A DNA stretch of 8,082 nucleotides from an uncultured Hyphomicrobiales bacterium (GTDB taxonomy: Bacteria > Pseudomonadota > Alphaproteobacteria > Rhizobiales > CAJQND01), in assembly GCA_905479595.1 (NCBI GenBank), contig CAJQND010000271.1, positions 1 through 8,082 of the forward strand, written 5' to 3'. The notes below the pieces were generated by a model. It saw only the letters and a list, made by a program, of their open reading frames with translations. It was not told the origin of the DNA and ran no database searches. Positions 1 to 5,554 of this stretch are shown one piece after another. The position numbers were made by a program, and so were the translations under genes. The number at the start of each line of letters is the position of its first letter. The first letter of the stretch is position 1.

Positions 1-587
1 CAGGGAATGTGTTTGATCTTGTCTCGCCGCGTCAAAAAATCCAGAAGGTAGCCTGGAAGCTGTGAAACACCGGTGAGGGCCTCAGGAGCCATCCATGGTT
101 CTTTTTTAATTGCCTTGGCGTAGTCCTCAAGGATTATTGGCATGGCATCAACAATGACAATCGCCAAGATTGCCATAGCGCTATAAACAGCGATGCGTAA
201 TCCCTTTTTGCGGTAAACCAAGAAGCCTGCAATTGAAGTAAATATAATCCAGAATACTGGAAGAAAATCAAATGGCTTTGCGCCTTTCCACAACAGGTAT
301 TCGGTCCAAATCAGCGGTTGTTTCAAAAACCAAGCGATGGTTCTGGTTGCCTCTTTAACCGTGAACAACCCAAATGTGGCGCGTTTATCAAGCCACGTAA
401 AAAACTCCGAAATCCAGCGCTTAAAAGGGATTGTGAGGTCGGCGGGCCATGTCCATGCAATATCCCAAATGCTTGCAACCAAAAGTGCGGTCAAAAATGC
501 ACAAACTGCCTGAAAAACAAGCGAACGCGGGTGAAAAATCCCCTGGCGGGTTTCATGTTCATCCGAAACCGCGCTTGCTGAGTTCAT
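1..587 (-). CDS. Glycine betaine/quaternary-amine ABC transporter permease, partial (N-terminal 195 residues)
   Basis: This would be the membrane subunit of the importer encoded just upstream on the same strand. The gene starts at ATG 587-585 and runs off the left window edge, so only the N-terminal part is seen and the permease core with its EAA loop is missing. Visible are a short polar N-terminus, a hydrophobic segment at about residues 23-40, a Trp-rich amphipathic stretch (about 70-105, including FGLFTVKEATRTIAWFLKQP), and two more membrane segments (about 107-125 and 131-150). After that comes a hydrophilic stretch (about 151-195). The long N-terminal extension with membrane segments before the core is known from ProW-type permeases. 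Its start overlaps the ATPase stop as ATGA, and AGGAGG (596-601) lies 8 nt upstream, so the start is secure. Substrate cannot be told from this part; the family call rests on context and on the ProW-like N-terminus. Confidence 0.82.
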   Translation of the reverse strand, partial: MNSASAVSDEHETRQGIFHPRSLVFQAVCAFLTALLVASIWDIAWTWPADLTIPFKRWISEFFTWLDKRATFGLFTVKEATRTIAWFLKQPLIWTEYLLWKGAKPFDFLPVFWIIFTSIAGFLVYRKKGLRIAVYSAMAILAIVIVDAMPIILEDYAKAIKKEPWMAPEALTGVSQLPGYLLDFLTRRDKIKHIP

Positions 588-1615
588 AGAGAGCCCCTCC
601 TAAAGAGGGCCTTTGAAATTTGCTCCCGGGTGATCACACCCACAATTGCGTCGTCGTTATCGACAACATTCACGGGCAGATCGGAGTTCAAAACCCGCTC
701 GGCAACTTCTCCAATTTTTGCGCTCATCGGGACACGAAGACTTGCCGTTTTTACTCTTGCGTTTTTCTTGGCCATGATGGCACCTACAGAAACAATGCGG
801 TCTTGTGGGGCATTGCGGGCAAATTCCGCCACGTAATCATCTGCCGGGTTAAGCACCATTTCTTCCGGCGTCGATATCTGGACGAGTTTTCCACCCTTCA
901 TGATGCCGATGCGGTCTGCCAGTTTGGTCGCTTCTTCAAAGTCGTGTGTGATGAAAACAATTGTTTTCTTGAGGAGTTTTTGCAGTCGGATAAATTCGTC
1001 CTGCATCTCAGCGCGTATTAGCGGATCAAGAGCAGAAAATGGTTCGTCCAAAAACCAAACATCCGGTTCAACAGCAAGCGAGCGCGCTATGCCCACACGT
1101 TGTTGCTGGCCGCCTGAAAGTTCTCGTGGAAAATAGTTTTCACGCCCGCCCAGGCCAACGAGCTCTATCATTTCGAGCGCACGCCTTTCGCGCGCACCTC
1201 TTTCTATGCCCTGAACTTCCAGCGGAAACGCTACATTTGAAAGCACGTCACGGTGCGGCAACAGGCCAAAATTTTGAAAGACCATGCCCATTTTATGGCG
1301 GCGGATTTCGATAAGTTCGGCGTCAGTGGCCGCAAGAAGGTTTTCACCTTCAAATTCGATTGTTCCTGCGGTTGGGTCATTCAAACGCGTAATGCAGCGA
1401 ATTATTGTAGATTTTCCGGAGCCGGAGAGGCCCATAATAATAAGAATTTCGCCTTGGTGCACGTCAAACGATACATCACGCACCGCACCAATATACCCTT
1501 CAGCTTCAAAGGCTTCATCTGTTGGCGAACCTGTATGACGCTTCATAAAGCCCGCCGGATCAGCACCAAAAACTTTCCAAACATTCCGGCATTCAACTTG
1601 AACGCTCTCGTCCAT
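584..1615 (-). CDS. proV: Glycine betaine/proline-type ABC transporter ATP-binding protein with one CBS domain (ProV/OpuAA family)
   Basis: This is the cytoplasmic ATPase that powers uptake of a betaine-like compatible solute or quaternary amine. All ABC motifs are present: Walker A GLSGSGKST (62-70), Q-loop Gln114, signature LSGGQ (166-170), Walker B VWFLDE (186-191) and switch His224. The N-terminal insert before the Walker A (about 18-42) is typical of ProV-like ATPases. A C-terminal CBS-like module follows (about 296-338, ending PVNVVDNDDAIVGVITREQI). Family members such as E. coli ProV have about 400 residues and two CBS repeats; this one has 343 and seems to keep only the second. I chose ATG 1615, which has AAGGGA 6 nt upstream, over an in-frame TTG at 1648 that lacks a good ribosome site and would sit against the foot of the upstream hairpin. 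The stop overlaps the permease start by 4 nt. The symbol marks family, not a proven orthologue. Confidence 0.92.
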   Translation of the reverse strand: MDESVQVECRNVWKVFGADPAGFMKRHTGSPTDEAFEAEGYIGAVRDVSFDVHQGEILIIMGLSGSGKSTIIRCITRLNDPTAGTIEFEGENLLAATDAELIEIRRHKMGMVFQNFGLLPHRDVLSNVAFPLEVQGIERGARERRALEMIELVGLGGRENYFPRELSGGQQQRVGIARSLAVEPDVWFLDEPFSALDPLIRAEMQDEFIRLQKLLKKTIVFITHDFEEATKLADRIGIMKGGKLVQISTPEEMVLNPADDYVAEFARNAPQDRIVSVGAIMAKKNARVKTASLRVPMSAKIGEVAERVLNSDLPVNVVDNDDAIVGVITREQISKALFRRGSL

Positions 1616-1621
1616 CAATTT

Positions 1622-1627
1622 TCCCTT
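1622..1627 (-). promoter_or_regulatory. Ribosome binding site deciding the ATPase start
   Basis: AAGGGA on the minus strand, 6 nt before ATG 1615. It supports this ATG rather than the upstream in-frame TTG at 1648 as the start of the ABC ATPase. Confidence 0.6.
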
Positions 1628-1651
1628 GTCCCGGTCGACTTGTATCAACTA

Positions 1652-1683
1652 CAGGCCGGACGCATAGAACTGCGCCCGGCCTG
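1652..1683 (-). promoter_or_regulatory. Intercistronic hairpin between binding-protein and ATPase genes
   Basis: Two 13-nt arms (1652-1664 and 1671-1683) flank a 6-nt loop. On the minus strand the arms are CAGGCCGGGCGCA and TGCGTCCGGCCTG. The single imperfect pair is a G.U wobble in minus-strand RNA but an A.C mismatch in plus-strand RNA, so the structure fits the transcribed strand of this operon. It begins 24 nt after the binding-protein stop and ends 36 nt before the ATPase start. No U-run follows, so it is not a standard intrinsic terminator. By analogy with other ABC importer operons it could protect the upstream message from 3' exonucleases or cause partial termination, giving an excess of binding protein. 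That role is inferred. Confidence 0.7.
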
Positions 1684-1707
1684 ACTTTTAATGTTACGCG
1701 GACTGAT

Positions 1708-2667
1708 CTACATGCCTTTCCACTTGGCAATGAGGTCCTTATTTCCAGCGATCCATTTGTCTGCAGCTTCTTCTGTAGACATGCCATCTACGTCTACAAG
1801 CAAGGAGGCCGCTGCAATCTGTGCGTTATCAAAGTTGATTGCTTTCATAACTTTCCACGCTTCAGGGTACTTGGCTTCCAGACCCTTCCAGGCTGCTTTT
1901 TTAAGCCAGGCTTTTCGCGGAGCGCCGCAATCGTTGACCATGTCCGGGTTCATGCCCCAAGCAGGGTCCTTGGCGCATTTATCGCCTTCCGGTTCAGGAA
2001 AATCGATGAACATGCCTTTGTGCTTCGCCTCAACAAAATTAGGGGTCCAATTGAACAGCACAATTGGTTCTTTCCGCGCAGCTGCAGCATCCAATTCAGC
2101 CCACAAGGTTGCAGCCTGACCAACATTGACTGCAACAAAGTTCATACCCAGAGCCTTAACACGCTCCGCATAGTTCTTTCCCCAGTCAGCCGGCGGGCCA
2201 ACAAAGCGTCCCTTGGGTTTGGTTTCCGCTACAGCAAAAATTTCTGCGCATTTATCAAGCGCTTTCCAGTCTGGCAGTCCCGGGCATTTATCAACGACAT
2301 ATTGTGGCACCCACCATTCCTCGCGGGTTACTGCAGCATGGGTTCCAGCATCAACCATACCGTCTTCGGCAACGGCCTTTTCAAAAGCCCCCTTCATGGA
2401 GCCTTCCCAGGCCTCAATTTGAAAATGCATATCGCCGTCTGCAATCGCTTTGAACTGCAATTGAGAATCTGAAGGCGCGTACTCAACAGTATAGCCCATT
2501 TCTTCAAGAACCTTGCCAACAACGGTCGAAAGAACGAGTTGGCTGGTCCAGTTGTTTTGGACAATAATAATTGGATCATCGGATTCAGGCGCTGCGGCAA
2601 ATGATGGTGCAGACATGGCCAACAATGCAGCAAAGACCACTCCAGCTTTCAGTGACTTTTTAATCAT
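1708..2667 (-). CDS. Glycine betaine/choline-type ABC transporter substrate-binding protein (OpuAC family)
   Basis: This is the periplasmic receptor that captures the solute and hands it to the permease. The 319-residue product begins with a Sec signal peptide (lysines at 3, 4 and 7, hydrophobic core about 8-20, likely cleavage after PSFA at about 24-25). The mature part has the OpuAC-type fold signature, with VQNNWTSQ (36-43), a DGDMHFQIEAWEG segment (78-89) and VLFNWTPNF (203-211). The tryptophans at 40, 87, 118, 119 and 207 and Tyr123 are candidates for the aromatic cage that holds a quaternary ammonium group. Four cysteines (128, 140, 231, 247) sit in two close pairs and probably form two disulfides, fitting a periplasmic location. 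The start at ATG 2667 has a very strong site (TTCCTCCCTT on the plus strand, 2672-2681). It is the first gene of its operon and is followed by a stable hairpin. Whether the ligand is glycine betaine, choline, carnitine, DMSP or another amine cannot be settled by reading. Confidence 0.9.
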   Translation of the reverse strand: MIKKSLKAGVVFAALLAMSAPSFAAAPESDDPIIIVQNNWTSQLVLSTVVGKVLEEMGYTVEYAPSDSQLQFKAIADGDMHFQIEAWEGSMKGAFEKAVAEDGMVDAGTHAAVTREEWWVPQYVVDKCPGLPDWKALDKCAEIFAVAETKPKGRFVGPPADWGKNYAERVKALGMNFVAVNVGQAATLWAELDAAAARKEPIVLFNWTPNFVEAKHKGMFIDFPEPEGDKCAKDPAWGMNPDMVNDCGAPRKAWLKKAAWKGLEAKYPEAWKVMKAINFDNAQIAAASLLVDVDGMSTEEAADKWIAGNKDLIAKWKGM

Positions 2668-2766
2668 GAGGTTCCTCCCTTAGTCTTTCTTTAGACACTT
2701 GAGTGAGACGGATCTGAAATCGGAAATTCTTGTTTCTACTTTTGCTTTACTTGCCCGCCGACGAGA

Positions 2767-2795
2767 ATTATTGAGCGAAAACTTGGCGAATGCAA
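2767..2795 (-). promoter_or_regulatory. Candidate promoter of the ABC importer operon
   Basis: On the minus strand, TTGCAT (2790-2795) and AATAAT (2767-2772) are separated by 17 bp, close to sigma-70 -35 and -10 elements. Transcription would begin near 2760 and leave a leader of roughly 90 nt before the binding-protein start. The nearest TTGGTAT heptamer (2804-2810) lies just upstream of the -35. The match is moderate and read by eye only. Confidence 0.35.
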
Positions 2796-2800
2796 TCAAA

Positions 2801-2829
2801 TTCATACCAATTATTATTTTTGGTATAAA
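2801..2829 (+). promoter_or_regulatory. Candidate promoter of the ferritin-like gene
   Basis: On the plus strand, an extended -10 (TGG followed by TATAAA, 2821-2829) is preceded at 17 bp spacing by TTCATA (2801-2806), a weak -35. The start point would lie near 2836, giving a leader of about 125 nt. Two of the heptamer repeats overlap these elements, as expected for a repressor operator. A weaker alternative is TTGCTT (2861-2866) with TATGGA (2884-2889). Confidence 0.35.
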
Positions 2830-2837
2830 TTTGGTAT
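2804..2837. repeat. Triple heptamer TTGGTAT/ATACCAA, candidate operator
   Basis: ATACCAA at 2804-2810 is an exact inverted copy of TTGGTAT at 2820-2826 (9-bp gap), and a second direct TTGGTAT lies at 2831-2837, 11 bp from the previous copy, which is about one helical turn. Joined without a gap, the half-sites would form TTGGTATACCAA-type palindromes, the style of site bound by GntR regulators of the FadR/UxuR group. The cluster overlaps the candidate plus-strand promoter and abuts the candidate minus-strand promoter, so one regulator could act on both genes. No regulator gene is in the window. The repeats are seen directly; the regulator type is inferred. Confidence 0.55.
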
Positions 2838-2960
2838 TGTTTATTTGATCGACGAGCCTATTGCTTGGCAGTGAGCATGGAGATATGGAAACTGCTGTAG
2901 AACCTGAAAACCAGATCACCAGTTGAAGAAAATTAGCTGCCAAATGAGAAAGGCGTACGG

Positions 2961-3449
2961 ATGGTACTAAAGGCGCGCATTTATAAAGATTACAAAACAG
3001 CACTTATTATGTCTTATGAGGAAGAGATTTCCGGCGAAGCTTATTTTGCGCATGCCTCCAGTTTTTTCACCGGGCGGGGTCGTGACGCTCTTCTACTTCT
3101 GGCACAGGTGGAAGCTGCTACCGCAGCTGCGATATATCCATTATTGGAACGATATGGTTTTGCAACGACAAACCCCGATGAACTGCGCGCCAGTGGCCGT
3201 GCAGAAGCAGATTTAAAAAGCGGGCTGTCCTGGACCGAAACTGTTGCAGAAATGGTCACCGACTATCCCGCCTACGTCGAAGAGTTCGAGAACCTTGAAC
3301 GTCTGGCACCGGAACGCGACAGAAAATTTGTTGATGTATTAATTAAACACGAAATCGCGGCAATCGAGTTCGCAAAACTGGAAGCCGCAGGTGATCAAAA
3401 CAGCTTTGCACCACTCAACACATTTTTAAACACCAACGATATGGTTTAA
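2961..3449 (+). CDS. Small acidic helical protein, possibly ferritin-like four-helix bundle
   Basis: I do not recognise a characterised family. The 162-residue product has no signal peptide or membrane segment and so is probably cytoplasmic. It appears to be almost wholly helical, with four amphipathic stretches at about 18-35, 41-65, 92-114 and 121-143. Glutamates and a histidine lie where ferritin-like or rubrerythrin-like bundles carry metal ligands: Glu20-22 and Glu26 (helix 1), Glu51 (helix 2), Glu108/110 (helix 3), and His130-Glu131 with Glu136 (helix 4). The classical ExxH pair is not clear in helix 2 or helix 4, so metal binding is uncertain. The start at ATG 2961 has GAGAAAGG (2946-2953) 7 nt upstream; a later ATG at 3009 has no ribosome site. 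The gene stands alone, divergent from the quaternary-amine importer and convergent with the Bat operon. A shared control region with the importer hints at a link to the same substrate or stress, which is inference. Confidence 0.8.
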   Translation: MVLKARIYKDYKTALIMSYEEEISGEAYFAHASSFFTGRGRDALLLLAQVEAATAAAIYPLLERYGFATTNPDELRASGRAEADLKSGLSWTETVAEMVTDYPAYVEEFENLERLAPERDRKFVDVLIKHEIAAIEFAKLEAAGDQNSFAPLNTFLNTNDMV

Positions 3450-3476
3450 TTGACAGTGTAGGCGAACTATTATGCA

Positions 3477-3499
3477 GCCAGAAAATTCGGTTTCCTGGC
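3477..3499. other. Weak hairpin in the convergent intergenic gap
   Basis: GCCAGAAA (3477-3484) pairs with TTTCCTGGC (3491-3499) with one bulged base and a 6-nt loop. It lies 27 nt after the stop of the ferritin-like gene and in the 3' flank of the minus-strand Bat operon. It could mark transcript ends in either direction, but no T-run follows on either strand, so I do not call it an intrinsic terminator. Confidence 0.3.
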
Positions 3500-3503
3500 C
3501 GGT

Positions 3504-3568
3504 CGCTAAACCCCCAAAACATCGCACCACATTACAACCAGATTAAACCGGTTTTCTTGGGTTTAGCG
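3504..3568. repeat. 10-bp inverted repeat spanning the 3' end of the Bat operon
   Basis: CGCTAAACCC (3504-3513) is exactly mirrored by GGGTTTAGCG (3559-3568), with 45 bp between. The right arm lies inside the last codons of batD and the left arm in the intergenic gap. The loop includes the palindrome AAACCGGTTT (3545-3554). It may fold at the end of the operon transcript or be chance. Confidence 0.35.
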
Positions 3569-4901
3569 GATTTTGTTTTTCACCCTCATGCGGTGCCTGG
3601 ACAGGATGGACAACACGTTGCCTGAGTTGGCTGGCAAGGGGATAGAACTCGTTCAATGCCGTCTTGTTTTTCCCACGTTCAGTTGAATACAGTTCGTGTG
3701 AGATTTTTCGCGTGCTGTCCTGAAAACCTTCGTCAATCATGAGTGTATGCTTATTACCAAGACTTCCGGTTTGATCCCGCGGCGATACTCGGTCCATCCA
3801 TCGCCAAAACGTTCCAACCATTGCCGACGGGTCACCATTCCGGCAGGCTTTTCGAAACGTCTTGAAATACCGCTTTTCTGAATTCTGCAGTTTCTTTCTG
3901 TAGGCTTGCCCTTTTTCATAAACTTCCGGGCCAAACCGTTTTGCTGCGAGCCAGATCAGATACATTGCGGCGAGGGATAATGCGATCTCTTGAATATTGT
4001 TTTTTAGAAACGCAAGAATTCTGGAGACAGCGCCTTTGAAATTAATTGAACCCTGGCCCGAACCAGATTGTTGAAAAGAAGGGTTTGCTGCTGCGGAGAA
4101 TTCAACTGAAGGAAAGACTACGGTTTCCACCACGCCCTTGGACGTATCGAACCAATGCAGCGAAATTTCTGGAAGTTTGAAGTTACCTTTTTCACCAATC
4201 ACATATGTCATTTGATCCGTGCGGCTTCCAGAATACTCGCCCCGGTTGGTCTTGTTGGATAGTTTGGGTTGAGCAGGGTAACTCGAGAGCCCCTCGATTT
4301 GTTCAAATTTAACCGCTGGAATGGCCAGCCCAAATGTATCGCTGGCCGTTATCTGAATTGTTCGCTTGACTGCGTCGCCTGCCTTCAAACCAGCGAAATC
4401 TGTATTGTAGGTTTCCTTCGCCTCCAGTTCAGGCACTGCTACAAACGCAGCCCCTTTGGGCATGTCAGGTGGCGTAACTGCTCTAAACACAACAGGTTCA
4501 GATACTAGGGTGAACGGTTCAGACGGTTTCCCGTCTATAGATATACCAAGGGTTACTTTTATCGGAGGAACCGTCACATCTCCGGCCCGCTGTGGAATAA
4601 CCGTATAGGTTTGTGTGTGAACGGTTTGTGTTTTTCCATTTTTCTCGTCGGTAAGGTTCACCCCCATCAGGGATGGCATGAGGGCGATCGCGCCATCTAC
4701 TTTGAGATCAGGAAACCTCGGTGCTTCTGTGAACCAGGTAGGCAGCGTAATATCAACATTCACGCGCACCAGTTGACTAACGAAAATGTCGCCCTCATGG
4801 CGAACATAGGTTTTTATGCTGACGCCTTCCGGTAGAGCCATTTCTTCAGCAAGACAGATGGTGGATATCACACAAAACAGCATAGCGAGCAGGAACCTCA
4901 T
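3543..4901 (-). CDS. batD: BatD-like membrane-anchored protein
   Basis: This is the last gene of the Bat operon. The 452-residue product has a signal peptide (1-18), a long periplasmic region of beta-rich repeats (about 25-270; segments such as VNVDITLPTWFTEAP and QTYTVIPQRAGDVTVPPIKV are typical of BatD), a Ser/Gly-rich linker (about 274-286), one membrane helix (about 304-321) and a basic cytoplasmic tail of about 130 residues. BatD proteins work with the BatA/BatB VWA proteins in an envelope assembly that was named for oxygen tolerance in Bacteroides; the molecular task is not well defined. The start at ATG 4901 overlaps the stop of the upstream gene as ATGA, with AAGGAG (4909-4914) 7 nt before it. 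The tail ends in a proline- and lysine-rich segment. The family call rests on architecture, order and recognisable segments. Confidence 0.85.
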   Translation of the reverse strand: MRFLLAMLFCVISTICLAEEMALPEGVSIKTYVRHEGDIFVSQLVRVNVDITLPTWFTEAPRFPDLKVDGAIALMPSLMGVNLTDEKNGKTQTVHTQTYTVIPQRAGDVTVPPIKVTLGISIDGKPSEPFTLVSEPVVFRAVTPPDMPKGAAFVAVPELEAKETYNTDFAGLKAGDAVKRTIQITASDTFGLAIPAVKFEQIEGLSSYPAQPKLSNKTNRGEYSGSRTDQMTYVIGEKGNFKLPEISLHWFDTSKGVVETVVFPSVEFSAAANPSFQQSGSGQGSINFKGAVSRILAFLKNNIQEIALSLAAMYLIWLAAKRFGPEVYEKGQAYRKKLQNSEKRYFKTFRKACRNGDPSAMVGTFWRWMDRVSPRDQTGSLGNKHTLMIDEGFQDSTRKISHELYSTERGKNKTALNEFYPLASQLRQRVVHPVQAPHEGEKQNPLNPRKPV

Positions 4902-5554
4902 TGGGTGGCTCCTTTAGTTTCGATGCCTGGCCGGTTCGCCTGTGATTGAAATTTTAAACGCAGGAAATCTCCCGGGGTTGTTTGAACGCGCCGCATCCAC
5001 ATTTCACGAATTTCTGCATCGGAAAGGCCGGTTTCCTGCAGTGCTTGTTCGGTCGACATTTCTGATTTGGCATTTTTTGCTTTATCATCAATGACGACTT
5101 TGTCAGCGCCCAACTGGCCATCCGTACCGCCAGCATCATCATATTTTTTCTGATCCAGTTCCCAAAGGCCCGTCACCCAATCCAGATTGAACGCTGCTTC
5201 TGGAAAATCAGGCTTTTCTTCCAATGCTTTTTTGTAAGCCTCGATGGCTTCAGGTAATTTTTCTGCCCGCGCATACGAGTTACCGACATAGAAAAACCCT
5301 TCCGCGGTATCGAGACGCGCAAAGAAATCAGCTGCGGGTCCATATTCTTTTGCCCGGTAAAAGGAAAGCGCCTTCCAGCGGGTATCAACAAAGGCGCGGG
5401 AAGATTTTTGATAATCTTCCCTTTCAAAATATAAGCGGCCTTTCTGGTCTGGGGTTAGCCACCAGTCAATGAAATTAGCCGCCTTTGCGGACGGCGACAG
5501 GCAAACCATCGCCAAACAAAAACAAAGCGGCAGAACCCGATGCGTTAAATCCAT
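4898..5554 (-). CDS. batC: BatC-like TPR protein, secreted or periplasmic
   Basis: The product is 218 residues from ATG 5554. A signal peptide covers about 1-25 (hydrophobic core LPLCFCLAMVCL, likely cleavage after SAKA). A TPR-rich region follows (about 41-124) with one clear repeat (AEGFFYVGNSYARAEKLPEA, continuing into EAYKKALEEKPDFPEAAFNL) and weaker helical pairs before it. The C-terminal part is charged and probably mostly disordered (about 138-185). TPR proteins in Bat operons are thought to scaffold the VWA partners; that is family knowledge. An in-frame ATG at 5581 would add nine polar residues before the signal peptide and lacks a ribosome site. The chosen start has a G-rich site (5563-5570) 8 nt upstream and overlaps the batB stop by 10 nt. 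Its stop overlaps batD by 4 nt. The signal-region cysteines are not in a clear lipobox. Confidence 0.8.
   Translation of the reverse strand: MDLTHRVLPLCFCLAMVCLSPSAKAANFIDWWLTPDQKGRLYFEREDYQKSSRAFVDTRWKALSFYRAKEYGPAADFFARLDTAEGFFYVGNSYARAEKLPEAIEAYKKALEEKPDFPEAAFNLDWVTGLWELDQKKYDDAGGTDGQLGADKVVIDDKAKNAKSEMSTEQALQETGLSDAEIREMWMRRVQTTPGDFLRLKFQSQANRPGIETKGATQ

Larger units (their letters stand above)
2668..2960. other. Divergent regulatory region, no gene seen
   Basis: This 293-bp AT-rich stretch separates the minus-strand transporter operon from the plus-strand ferritin-like gene. It contains three TTGGTAT/ATACCAA heptamers (2804-2837), one candidate promoter in each direction and the ribosome sites of both flanking genes. 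The reading frames that cross it are short, lack a convincing ribosome site and run through the AT-rich repeats, so I do not call a gene. Confidence 0.7.

Noticed and set aside
1616..1648. TTG at 1648 as the start of the ABC ATPase
   Set aside because: It would add 11 residues outside the conserved domain, lacks a good ribosome site and abuts the hairpin, whereas ATG 1615 has AAGGGA at good spacing.
1652..1683. Intrinsic terminator after the binding-protein gene
   Set aside because: The stem is strong but no U-run follows, and the ATPase and permease downstream clearly belong to the same importer.
2877..2900. Seven-codon open frame upstream of the ferritin-like gene as a leader peptide
   Set aside because: No convincing ribosome site, no run of regulatory codons and no attenuator-like hairpin follows.
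2680..3003. Minus-strand open frame of 107 codons in the divergent region
   Set aside because: It overlaps the start of the ferritin-like gene, crosses the AT-rich repeats and promoters, and encodes no recognisable protein.
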